A stretch of DNA of 64,000 nucleotides from Bedellia somnulentella (lineage: Eukaryota; Arthropoda; Insecta; Lepidoptera; Bedelliidae), in the NCBI GenBank assembly GCA_963576735.1, contig OY755171.1, forward strand, positions 21,612,182 to 21,676,181, given 5' to 3'. Below are positions 1-12,000 of the stretch, piece after piece (position 1 is the stretch's first letter; every line of letters begins with the position of its first letter). Below the pieces are notes generated by a model. It worked only from the letters and a program-made list of their open reading frames with translations, was not told where the DNA came from and ran no database searches. The position numbers and the translations under genes are program-made.

Positions 1-2227
1 TTTAGCAGTGTTGTATCTGAGACCGTGGGCCTCCGCATACCTTTCACATATGCCCAACAGTTTATTAAGAGCATTGATCGAAGGGCACAGCAGCACCATG
101 TCATCTGCATAACTTATGTTGTTCACAAAGGTACCGTCAACAGAGCAACCGACTCCGGCGCTGCTGAGCTCCTCGATCAACTCATTCATGTACAGATTGA
201 AAAGTGTAGGTGAGCTTACACCACCCTGCCTCACTCCACATTCCAATCTGTACATGCTTGAGTGCTCGCCTGACCATTTAACACAGTTCATTTGATTAGC
301 ATACCAGTATTTTAATAAGGATATGTACTCATGAGACACAGTAGTACTCTCAGATAGCTTTTTCCAGAGGACGTCGTATTGAACTAAATCGAACGCCTTC
401 GAAAGGTCCAGAAAAACAGCATACACAGGCGTATCCCTACTAGTATAGTACTGGACAGTCTGCTTGAGGCAGAGGACAGCGGTTTCAGTAGACAGTCCCG
501 GTCTAAAACCAAACTGTGCATCATGAAACTTCACCTGGCTGCCCAAGTGCTGATCAACCAGTCTGTCCAGCACCTTGGCCAGTATAGTTGCCAGTGAAAT
601 CGGCCTATAGTTATTTTTGTCACTAGTATTACCAGTCTTGTTCTTAACTATAGGTACAATAACAGTTTTTAACATGCTGTCAGGCAGATACCCATGACTT
701 AAACAAAGAGAGAAAAACATGGCTAAAACTCGAGGCAAGTGTACACCTGCATATTGCAGGTGTTCAATACTTAAATGATCATGTCCAGGAGATTTTCCCC
801 GAGTCATCTTTCTTAAAACAGTTCTTATATCTTTAGCCGTGATTAGAATTGACTTTCCACCTGTATAGGTACAGTTAACATTAGGGGGATCGTCATTCCC
901 AACAACGGAACATTGGGGCGCCTGTACTCTAAAATGGTCTTTGAACAATTCGGCTATTAACGTCGGTTCACTCACACCATTAATGTTAGCTGGTACACTT
1001 AATTTTGGATTTAACTTTTTTGTCTGTTTCCAAAAGTCATTAAATTGTTTGCCTGAGTGGTGTCTAGCCAAAATATCCATCTTAATTTGCTGTTCGTTAA
1101 CCTGACACCATTTTAACTTAGACTTAAACAAACTTCTAGACTCACACATTTTCCTATACACATAACCGCTACGTGGTTTATTGTACAGAACCCAATAGCC
1201 AAACCAAAGACGAGCCTCATCATGCGATGGTTTCACATGTTTATTCCAACCACAAATCTGTTTATATCTACGTTTACAATTAGTTTTCTTAGTAGAACTA
1301 TATAGAGAAGCCTCCTTAAAAATATTAACAATTCTAGAATAGAAATCCAACAACAAATCTTTATGACTTAGATTATTACACACATGATCAGCACATTGTG
1401 CGAAAGACACAGGAAAATCTATTAGTTTAAGTTTTGAATTACAATATTCAGTGTATAACAAAATTTGAGATGCGTCCCTTTCTCCCCATTTAATTTCATT
1501 AAAGTTATTATCACAATGTGTAATTTTAGATCTTAATAAACCAAAGTTACATTTTATTTCAAGAGGAAGATGATCAGACCAGAACACATTATAATTAATT
1601 GATATATCTACCACAGTATGAATAGCACCATGCGTAGTTATGCAATGGTCCAGCCAACTAGTAGTTCCATGAATATCACTCACATATGTATACGAGCCTG
1701 AATCAACACCAAGCTTATCAAGGTCCGCCCATTACCAGTTTTGCTCATTACAAAAAGTCCTTAATTCGTTTCCAAAGCGCCTTCCCGGATGCGCATTAAA
1801 ATCACCCAGAACATATGCATATTCAACCTCACAACTGTCAATAATAGCATTAAGCTCACTCAAACAATGTGTGAATTCCACTAAGTTATTTGGTTCGTCA
1901 GTGGGCATATATACCGAAACGACTAAGAACGCACACATTTCCGTTATTACCTTCACAGCAGTAATACGATCACTGTCACACTGCACTGGTATCACTGATC
2001 GAAAAGCACTTTTCCGCCATAGGATAGCCACGCCCCCATAGGGACGCCCACGCAGAATACCCGCCGACGCATCAACACCAGACTTCCCGGTGTACTCGAA
2101 CTCTTGATGTATAGTACCCAGCAACGGAATGTCGTGCTGTAGCAAACATGTCTCCTGCAATGCAATCAATCGACCTTACCAGTGACCTACAGTTGAAAGT
2201 TATAAGTTTAGCGTCACTGTAATCCAT
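1..2227 (-). pseudogene. LINE-C ORF2: endonuclease plus reverse transcriptase
   Basis: ORF2 starts at ATG 2227-2225 (MDYSDAKLITFNCRSL). One frameshift near 2170 leads into the endonuclease frame (IALQETCLLQHD, GDFNAHPGR, then SDHLPLE), as in apurinic-type endonucleases of LINEs. A single in-frame TAA at 1732-1734 interrupts it. After that the frame is open to the window edge through the RT: NNYRPISLA, FLDLSKAFD, VRQGGVSSPTLFNLY and the catalytic YADD near 100-110. Only two lesions over more than 2.2 kb suggest fairly recent insertion. ORF2 would nick target DNA and prime reverse transcription in the nucleus. Confidence 0.87.
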
Positions 2228-2430
2228 TAATGAGATTTATTACTTTCAGATTTAGCCACAACTCTTGGATTCCTTTTGAAATCAATAAAGCGACGAAACG
2301 ACACACCCTCAGGCCACATATTGTCATCCAAAAATAATGACAGCTTATTTTTAGGTACATAAACAATAAAGGCGTTGTGTTGTTTAGGTCCTTTCGAGTT
2401 AACTTTTCGCATATTCACATTTACTTGCGT
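2227..2430 (-). pseudogene. LINE-C ORF1 C-terminal fragment
   Basis: Open frame ending in TAA at 2227-2229, with the last ~60 residues (GPKQHNAFIVYVPKN, then FRRFIDFKRNP) resembling the C-terminal end of LINE ORF1 proteins. It overlaps the ORF2 start by one base (TAATG), a layout suggesting termination-reinitiation. The upstream part of ORF1 is missing. Confidence 0.6.
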
Positions 2431-2493
2431 CTTACTATAGATATTAAACTCACATAAACAAACTATATACATATATTTAAAATACACATACAA

Positions 2494-2912
2494 CTTTAAA
2501 CTCTATTGATAATAAGTGTTGTTATATAAACTATAACTATTATATTTTATCCAGCTTCATTGAATTCTTTATTTCATTTCATATCATTTAATTTGAATAT
2601 TAATTATTTATTAATATAAAAAAAATATATGTCAAAAACGTATTTAGATTATTGTCTTATAAAAGTTATAAAGTAAGGTTTGGAAGAGTTGCAAAAGATG
2701 ATGAATATAGCATGTAAGTCTTTGAGAAAAAGGGAATAAAAGTGAATGTGAATAAAACTTAAAGCATATTTTTGAAACAGAGGAGACATAAAGTAAACTT
2801 TGAATATTTGGAAAGCAACGCAATTTTTGCTGGGACACAGGTCGTACAGCTTCTGTAAATCGCAAAATATATTGAAATTTTTGGTGCAATCTAAATTCTC
2901 ACAAAGCCACTT
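2494..2912. other. Gene A 3' flank, no gene seen
   Basis: AT-rich. Segment 2790-2860 (AAACTTTGAATATTTGGAAAG) resembles the sequence downstream of gene C at 61104-61170, so the duplication that made the two genes extends past the stop codon. The 81-codon frame here is not convincing. Confidence 0.5.
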
Positions 2913-2918
2913 TTTATT
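2913..2918 (-). terminator. Gene A candidate polyadenylation signal
   Basis: AATAAA on the minus strand, about 85 nt after the gene A stop codon. Sequence further downstream (about 2790-2860) still resembles the gene C 3' flank, so the true 3' end could lie further on. Confidence 0.45.
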
Positions 2919-3002
2919 TCAATTGCAGTCATCATAGCAAATGCAGACTATCATCAGTGTCATTGTCACCAGCTGGTAGTCGCAGTGTAGGTCGCGCGGC
3001 GG

Positions 3003-3089
3003 TCACAGTGTAATGGGGGCGGCGCCTCTCCACGTGACCCCGGCGCGGAGCAGGTGGTATAGTCGTAGAACACACCGTATGCATACACA
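3003..3089 (-). CDS. Gene A exon 6 (stop codon)
   Basis: The exon has 87 nt, from a TTCCACAG acceptor to TGA at 3003-3005: 28 codons plus stop. The phase-0 frame (CVCIRCVLRLYHLLRAG, ending ITL) was chosen because the differences from gene C are then mostly synonymous and both copies stop at the same codon. The alternative frame gives different ends in the two copies. Confidence 0.75.
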   Translation of the reverse strand, partial: CVCIRCVLRLYHLLRAGVTWRGAAPITL

Positions 3090-6000
3090 CTGTGGAACAA
3101 AATAATAGTTAAAAAATTAATAAATAAAAAAATCATTTATTTCAAAGTAAAAAGATAAATCTTTGTTTTTTGAACGTCAAATTTCAACTTAATACTAAGT
3201 TTACTTCGGATTCGGAAGGTGTTTTGTTGAGAGAGGAACCCGCAAGAAACTCGCCAATACACATATTTTTTTACGTCCATTAAAATTTTGGTGTTAGCCC
3301 GGAAACATCCTGCACAGAACCCTGAAGACACCAAGCCACTTCATCATTAATGTAATCATTAACATTGTAATGGCCTTTCGAACTAAGATTTCTTTTAACT
3401 ACTGCTTTGAATTTTGTTTCTGATAAATTTAAAATGTCTTCAGGTATTTGATCATACATTTTTACGCATAACCCCATGAAAGATGTATTTACTTTTGACA
3501 ATCTGTATTAAGTATTGAAATTTAATTGTTGCCTCTCAGATTTCGATTATGTCTGTCACTATTTTTTACAAAAGACGCCTGATTTTTTCTCACATACATA
3601 ATATTTTCATAAATATATTGATATTTATTGAAATTCAATAAACAAGTAACTAAGACTCAATGTTGTTAGTAGAAAGGCTTAATGCTAGGGTTAGTTCTTA
3701 TTTACAATTTATATACAATCTATATACAATGTCGCACAGCGTGAGCATGCAGTGCGGACATGCGGAGTAAGTAAGGCGAGTCCACCCTGGCAGCTATCAT
3801 AGCCAAGACGCTGTTGGAGCTAGCCCACACCCTGTCGCGCATCGAGGCATACCTTTTACGCATGATAGCGAAGAAGCAATCAACCCTCGCGTCCGCGAAC
3901 ATTCCCGACGCACTGCAGAAGCGGGGCAGCCCCACAAGCCTTCGAAACGCGTTGTTGTACTGCACGCGCAACATGTTGTATTGTTTTTGCGTATAGGACT
4001 GCCAGAGACTGCACGTATAAAAAGCTGTACAGTAGGCTCGAAACAGGGTAAGTTTTACAGCAATGGAGCACCGAGCAAACCTCCTCACAATCATGTTCGC
4101 GCGTACAGACAACGCTCGCCGTTCCCTTTCAATGTCCGCATCGTCCCTGAGGTCAGAGGTGACTACGTGACCGAGATATTTGACCTGCGACACTTGTGTT
4201 AGTTCGATGCCATTTAATTTTATCGGCAGTACAGTACTTCTGCAGACACCCCTGGCCCCAAACACCATGCATTGGCTCTTGTCCGGGTTGTACTTTACCC
4301 CGTGGGAGGCTGCATATTCTTCACAGATAGAGAGCAGCGAACGCAGCCCGCTGACCGAGGCGTTCAGCAGCACCATTTCATCCGCGTAGCTTAAGTTATT
4401 GACGCACACGCCATCGACGTGGCAACCGACATGAGTGCTGCTAAGCCTCTCGATCAGCTCGTTAACATATTAATTAAAAAGGCTAGGCGAAGTTAAGCCA
4501 CCCTGCCGAAGGCCGCACTCCAATCTGTAGGGCTCTGAAAAGGCACTCAACCATTTAACTACATTGATTTGACTGCTATACCAGTTCTTAAGTTGCGAAG
4601 TAATCAATCCGGGGACATTAAGCTTTGCTAGCTTCTCCCACAGGATGTCGTAACAGACCAGGTCAAAAGCTTTGGACAGATCAAGGAAACTCGAGAAAAC
4701 GGGAGTTTTGCGTTCGGTATAATATCTAACAGTCTGCTTAAGACACAGGATCGCACTTTCAGTAGAAAGATTAGGCCTAAAACCAAATTGATTGTCGTGG
4801 ATCTTAAGGTGTTTATTTAGTTGTGCGTTAAGCAGATTGTCAAATACTTATATGTGGCAGTGTCATTATATTTATAGTTTTAAACAATTCTCTCAGGGAA
4901 TCTCGTGATCTCAAATTATAAATAGCTCTTATTCCTCTCTTTTGAAGAATAAATATGGAACCAACATCAGCTGCTCTGCCCCAGAATAAAATACCGGATA
5001 TTACACTATGAAAATAGCTGTAATATATTAATCGAGCTGTCTGTACATTTGTCAAATGTCTTATTTTCCTAACGGCATATGCAGCACTAGTTAGCCTGCC
5101 AACTAGTAGGCTAATAAGAGTTCCCATTGGAGCTTGGAGTCCAGAGTTATCCCTAAGAAAACTGTGTCATCCGAATATACTATATTTTCATTATTTAAAA
5201 TCATTTCTTTATCAACGTTCTTAACATTGGGTAATACAAATTTAATGCATTTAGTTTTTTTGCCAATCAGTACAAGATTATTGGAAGCAAACCATGTTTG
5301 AATCTGTGAAACCGTGTTATTCACCTCGTCAATATTCTCATTATTTATTTTAACGTCAAATACTAAGGAAGTATCATCAGCAAATAACACTATCTCGGAC
5401 ATTTTCTCGACCATGAAAGGTAAATCATTAATATGAACCAAAAATAGAAATGGGCCCAAAATAGAACCCTGCGGAACACCCATTTTTACATAAGTTCCAG
5501 GTGATATTGTATTATTGATTTGCACTTTTTGTATCCGATCCGAAAAGGAAGACTTTATTAATTTAAGTGCGTCACCTTGTATGCCATAATGTTCTAATTT
5601 AATAAAAAGGCTTTCATGATCTGCACAATCAAATGCCTTAGTAAGATCGCAAAACAAACCAATAGCATCATTTTTACGTTCCCACTAATAAAAAATATGT
5701 TTCATTAAGGCAATGCCTGCATCGGTGGTAAAGCGGCCCTTTGTAAAGCCAAATTGTTTTGGATGAAACAATTTGTTAGAAGCAAAATGCTAAAGCATTT
5801 GATTGAACATTAGTTTTTCAAATATTTTACTTAAAACTGGCAGAATTGATATGGGTCTATAACCATCAGGGCTAATTTTATCTCCTCCGATGAGGTAAAA
5901 TTTTACTATGCTTCATGAGATTTGGAAAGATTTTATTTCTTATACATACATACATACATATACTCACGGCTATGAATCCCAGGAAGGGGTAGCCAGAGCT

Positions 6001-9000
6001 AAAGAATTAGAAATTCCTCAGCCACTTTTGGAAATTTGAGTGGGGAAAAGATAGTAAAAATAAAGGTTGTTGGTGATGGGTCTCCAACCGCATCGCCCAA
6101 AAATCCCTTAATAGCCCCATACCGTTAGTCGCCTCTTACGTACACCCACCGGAAGAAATGGGGTAGTGCTATTCTAAACCGACACTACACGGCAATATTT
6201 CTTATACATTCATTAAATATATCTGCTAAATATTGAGTAATTAGTTGGAGCAGTTAGTTCATACATCAAAAGAACCAAAGACCAGCTCAAAAGTCCTTAA
6301 GTGGTTTTTGAAGATCGGGAATGGTACATCAATTTTACAAAAAAAGCACGAAAGTTCTACAAAGTATACAAGAAAAGTTGAGTAAATTCTAATTTCACTT
6401 ACATTTAGCACTATCCTTAGTATTAAGAGTGATATTTCAGCTTTGCAGATGGCGTCAAATTGCTGAAATAAGAAAATAAAGTATTCACTAAGAGCTAAAT
6501 AGTTCAACTTTTTTTAAACAAACTAGTATCCGAGTGTAGTGTGTCTCAGTGTAGCCTGATTATAAATTTGATTTTGAATTACAAATTAAAAAAAGGTAGT
6601 TTGAATTACCTTGTTATTAGAAAATTTGCATTATGCCTTGCTTCAGATCGCACGTGACGTGAAGTTAAGCGACCCACCCAACTACTACACTTACAACTTC
6701 AACGTTAGTTGACGTCTACCAACCCACGTTTATAACATTTCAAAACTCCTATTTAAATTTATAAGGAATCTAACATTTTTATTGGCCTTTTATGAAGCCC
6801 TAAGAAAAAATTTGTCTATTCCTTTATTTTATTAAATTTGTAACATTAGTACAAAGATCTCTCATAATATAGAATAGATTAGAAAAGAAACTCTTTATTG
6901 CACATCGAATATGGAGAAACATTTCCAAATACACAGAATTAAATAACAAAAGTACAATTGGCGGTCTTATCACTAAAAGCAATCTCTTGCAGACATCCTT
7001 TGAATGGAGAGGTCAATAAATTATAGTCATGTGAGATAGAAGAAACAACATGGTGATACTGATAACTATGCGTTAATTTACACAAACAATACAACAAAAT
7101 ATATTAAACTATAAATTTAAAATCTTTGAATACAACAATCCAGTTATAGTTATATCTAGTTATAAAATGATAAACTTTTAACAAACATATACATACATAT
7201 GATACAATAAATTAATACTTATAATACATGCATATTTTTTATTTATATACTTAATATATATAAATTAATTTGCAAGAGTATTATAATGTTTCAGTGAGGT
7301 TGTGCTTTTTTTACCATATCCTTGAAAATAGATTGGGATTTAGCCCGACGAATCTCTACCGGAAGTGCGTTCCACAATTGAACAGTCTGCACAGTGAAGG
7401 AGGAGCCATAGTAATTGGTTGAATGGGAGGGGAATACTTAATAGAAGATTATGTTCAGAACGTAGATTAAGATCGTGGGAAGAGGAGAGAAATTGAAAAC
7501 GTTCTTTTAGATAGAAAAGGGTGGCAGGATTGAACAAAATAGAATAAAGAAGAGAAAGTGTATGTGCATTCCGGCGGAGACGAATAGGAAGCCATTAAAG
7601 TTGAGTGCGATTTACAGATACATGATCATATTTCCTCAATCCAAAAATAAACCTAATGCAAAAATGTTGGAGGCGCTCAAGTTTATTAAGTTGCTCTTCA
7701 GTTATATCAAGGTAGCATGTATCAGCATAGTCAAGAATGGGCAAGAAAAGTGATTGAGCTAACGCAGTTTTAGTAGCAGTAGGAAGAAAATTACGCAATT
7801 TTCTGAGGGATCCTGCTGAAGCGAACATCTTTCGGCTTACCATTTCTAATTGTGGCACCCAAGATAAGGTGCTGTCTATCATTATCCCTATGTTTTTTAC
7901 TGTAGGGCTAAAAGGAATTGATGTTCCGTCAAACAATATAGGCGGTAGTGACTTATAGTAGACTGTAATTATCTGTGTCTTATTTGGATTCACTTTTAGC
8001 CCATAATCTTCACTCCATTTCAAAATCCGCTCCAAATCAACATTAATCAAGTTATGGACATATTTAATCGGTCAAAATTAGCCTGTGTGTAAATTTGAAG
8101 ATCATTTGCATACAGGTGATAGGAAGAAGTAAGTTGAAGAGAAATGCTATCAATAAATATAGCGTGTAAAAGAGGAGACAACACACCACCTTGTGGAACA
8201 CCGGCAGTTAACTCGCACCAGGGAGAGTAAGACTCCTCGATGCAAATGCGCTGCCGTCGTCCTAGTAGATAACTACGAAACCAGTCAATCACCGTTGGAG
8301 ATATGTTAAGAGAACGAAGTAAAGCTAATAATATTTCGAAGTCAACTGTGTTGAAGGCACTACTAAAATCCAGCAATGCTAGGATAGTCAGCGACTGCCT
8401 TATCCATCTCCAATAGCATGTCGTCAGTAATTTTGACAAGAGCCGTGACAGTACTGTGAGAAGGAAGGAAACCAGATTGAGAAGGATTAAGTAAGCAACT
8501 TAGTAAGGAAGTCACTGAGTTGTCTATGAACCAGTCGTTCAAGAACTTTGGAAAGGAAAGGAAGGATAGATATAGGACGATATTCAGAAAAGGACTTAGG
8601 ATTGACTTTTTTAGGAATAGGGGTGACTTATCTCACAGAGAAACTCTGCTTTATAAAACAAAAAATATTTTACTTTATTGACATGATCTCGCAGCACGTT
8701 GCAGTAGACCAGCGCCATGGTTTCCAGCGCCATTAACGTCATGCAGCCGAGCACCCACGGCACGAGGAAAGACACGTTCTCCTGAGAATAAAATAGGTTA
8801 TGGATATTAATATCACGTCGCATTATCAAAATATAACTAGGTTTTTGTAAGCAATTCATCAGGTGTTTATCAGTAAGGCTTCGGAAATATACGTATAATT
8901 TTCTACCCCACAAATTCATGAATTCGCAATTTATCAAAAAGGAAGCAAAATAAAACCAAACTTTTTCAGTTGCATAAGTCCATTGTCCATTACAAACTTG

Positions 9001-12000
9001 TCAGCAAGAATTTAATGAATGCACGTTTGCAAACTATTCTCTCTTGGCTAGGATCCAAAACTCAGTTCAAGCAGCTACTCAGTTCGTCGCACGACGGCGA
9101 CCAAACAATCCGATAACTCCTTTTGTTTACAAAATAGCTGACGAAACAGAAATATTTGCTTGCATTTTCGGAACAGTGCATTTCTGTTTTACTTTGATAT
9201 AAGACCTGGGCAGTGTTACATTTTCTGTGTGATTAGCTGATGAGTTTCTAGCTCTAAAGCTCTGGCTTCCCCATTTTTGGATTTATGGCCGTGATTTATG
9301 ATTTTGCTGTGTAGTGTCGGCTTAGAATAACACTACCCCATTTCTACCCGTGCGTGATCGTAAGAGGCGTCTAAGGGTATAAGGGCTTTTCAAGTGATTT
9401 TTGGGCGATGTGGTTGGAGACCCGTCACCAAAAACATTTATCATTACCATCTTTTCCCCACTCAACTCCCAAAAGTGGCTGAGGAATTTCTCATTCCAAA
9501 GCTCTGGCTACCCCGTTTAAGGAACTATAGCCGTGAGTATATGTATGTATGTATGTATTTATGATTTAAACACTCAATAACTTTCAAAGTTAGTGAGTTA
9601 CAGTCGCCATCAGATATATCAGCCGAGGTACTCGAATATTTCTGAGCAGCGATAAATTTCAATAATTTCTTTCCTGTAATAAGTCAATAACATCTGAACA
9701 TCCAATTCGCCACAAATATATGAGCAGTGGTATGTAATCTGAACACACAGCGTGACAATAATATCTGAAAGCACAATACGTCAAATTATCTGCACAGACA
9801 GGGTGATCAAAAATATCTGAACATTTAAGGAAAATACATCTTTAAACCTCTAATTTCAGCAGTGGTGTGTTTGTGTGTTCAGATTACACACCACTGCTCA
9901 TATATTTGTGGCGAATTGGATGTTCAGATGTTATTGACCTTATTTACAGTAAAGAATTTATTGAAATTTATCGCTGCTCTAAAATATTTCAGTACCTCGG
10001 CCGCTCCGGCATATCTGATGGCGACTGTACAATAATAAGACGTCCAAATACACTATAAGTAGATAAATAGTTCCATAGAAATTGGAAAAAAAATTGTTGC
10101 AAAGATTTCTAGTATTTTCTAAAACTGTTAATATTTTTTAAAACTTATTCAACAGTTTATAAGAAAATAAGCTTACGTGCTGACAACAATGTCCGTTATA
10201 CAAATTAATATCCCATACTTACTTCATAAATTCCGTAGAAAAGAAAGAAACTCAGCATTATCATGAATATTTGCGTTCCTATTATTGCAAAATATGCTAT
10301 TTGGACACCTGAAGCAAAGAAAAAAGTGTCAGTAACATGAAGTGTCACTGTTGAATCTATAAGAATGTGATATGAGCTCAGACCAATTAGATAATATATT
10401 ATATTCTAATTGGTCTGAGGATATGAGGAAGATGTAGTTTATAAAAATTATAATTAAAAAATTATACTGATCATCTTCAAAAATATGTCAAATTACATGA
10501 CAATCAGTTTGGCTTTAGACTAAAACTTTCCACAGAAAGTGCAATTTTAAGTCTGAAGCATGCTGTCAGGTACTACACAGATAGGAGTACCCCGGTTTAT
10601 GCGTGTTTTCTCGACTTATCGAAAGCATTTGACCTGGTTTCCTATAACATCCTTTGGGACAAGCTTAAAGCTATTAATTTGCCTCCCGAGCTTATCAGTG
10701 TCTTTCGGTACTGGTACGGAAACCAGGTCAATAATGTCAGGTGGGCCAGTACACTGTCGGACCCATACAGGTTGGAATGCGGGGTGAGGCAGGGGGGGTT
10801 GACCTCGCCTACGCTTTTCAATTTGTATGTTAACGAACTCATCGTGGCTCTCAGCAGTTGTCATGTAGGCTGTCATGTTGATGATGTATGCTTCAACAAC
10901 ATCAGCTATGCCGATGACATGGCACTGCTGAGTGCGTCGCGTCGGTGTGTGGTCTCAGGAAACTCATAAGCATCTGCGAAGAATTTGCCAATAGTCATGG
11001 TCTAAAGTATAATGCAAAAAAGAGCGAGATTATGGTGTTCCAGTCCAGGACCAAGTATCCAGAGAGTGTGCCTCCGGTTCTGTTGGGTGGTGTACCCCTG
11101 AAAAGGGTACATCAATTCAAATATCTAGGCCATATCCTGCGTGACGACCTGAAGGACGATGCTGATATTGCGCGAGAGCGGAGGGCGTTGTCAGTAAGAG
11201 CGAACATGATCGCCCGCAGGTTTGTTCGAAGCTCCAAGGAAGTAAGAATAACATTATTTAGAGCCTTTTGTACGTCTTTTTATACGAGCAACCTGTGGGT
11301 GTGCTACACGCGGAGATCGTACGACGCCCTCCGTGTGCAATACAACAACGCTTTCAGGGCGTTGATGCGTCTGCCCCGGTTCTGTAGCGCGTCAGGGATG
11401 TTCACAGAGGCACGGGTCGATTGTTTTTACACTACAATGCGAAAACGAGCAACCTCCGTCGCGCGCAGAATTAGGGACAGTGAAAATCGATTACTCGCAG
11501 TTGTCGCTGACCGAATTGACGGACCTTTTACCAGGCACTGGATGTCACTACACAAGCCAGTGCCTGCTTGGTCAAGATTGTTATAAATTCAATTAATTGA
11601 ATAAATTGTTAATTTCTAATTAATTCATTATATAATTATATTTTTTTTATCATTATTATTTAAATTGCTGCATGTTTTGTTAATTATCTGTCTAATTTGA
11701 TTTAATTAATTAATTTATGTGTTTGTATTTAATTTTGATTTGATTTTGATTTTGTTTTGTTTATATTTTATGGGCCAGATGTAGATGCCTGAAATAAAGA
11801 TTTATTATTATTTCGAAAGACTTTTTTGTTTCTCGCCTCTCCCATGGCCGAAAATGAAAATATAAATTTTAAATGGGAGAGGCGGTACTCCCCGACAAAA
11901 GCACAGTCGGTCGGGGTCAGGGAGTCAGGTTCAAGAACCGACGGACGATCCGAGCCGTATCGAGCAGCACCGCTTTCTGCATTTGTGCTGGAACCGACAC

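Larger units (their letters stand above)
1..2493 (-). mobile_element. LINE-C copy 1 (CR1/jockey-like non-LTR), 5'-truncated
   Basis: Minus-strand non-LTR retrotransposon containing the end of ORF1 and most of ORF2. It runs off the left window edge. Related copies lie at about 3640-4856 and 10475-11812. The 5' limit near 2430-2493 is where recognisable ORF1 sequence fades. Clade placement is tentative: the RT reads like CR1/jockey-group elements with an apurinic-type endonuclease. Confidence 0.85.
3110..5930 (-). mobile_element. LINE-J (jockey-like), split by LINE-C copy 2
   Basis: Two blocks of one minus-strand element: RT at 4857-5930 and the C-terminal end at about 3110-3640. The protein reading continues across the gap (NIMTLPHI, then YENIMYVRKN), showing that the LINE-C fragment at about 3640-4856 inserted later. 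It lies in gene A intron 5, and its 3' end is within about 30 bp of the exon 6 acceptor. Confidence 0.8.

Noticed and set aside
1732..2169. Endonuclease fragment as a separate 145-residue gene
   Set aside because: It starts at TTG and ends at a nonsense codon within a continuous LINE ORF2 frame, so it is part of the larger pseudogene.
3003..3089. Alternative exon 6 frame (VYAYGVFYDYTTCS)
   Set aside because: It needs a different intron phase, and its end is not conserved between genes A and C, whereas the chosen frame has synonymous differences and a shared stop.
8611..8937. Single 108-codon ORF across gene A exon 4
   Set aside because: It runs past splice sites shared with gene C. The real coding exon is 8674-8781.
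10616..10876. Minus-strand frames at 10616-10876
   Set aside because: Antisense of the LINE-C RT coding region at 10478-11586.
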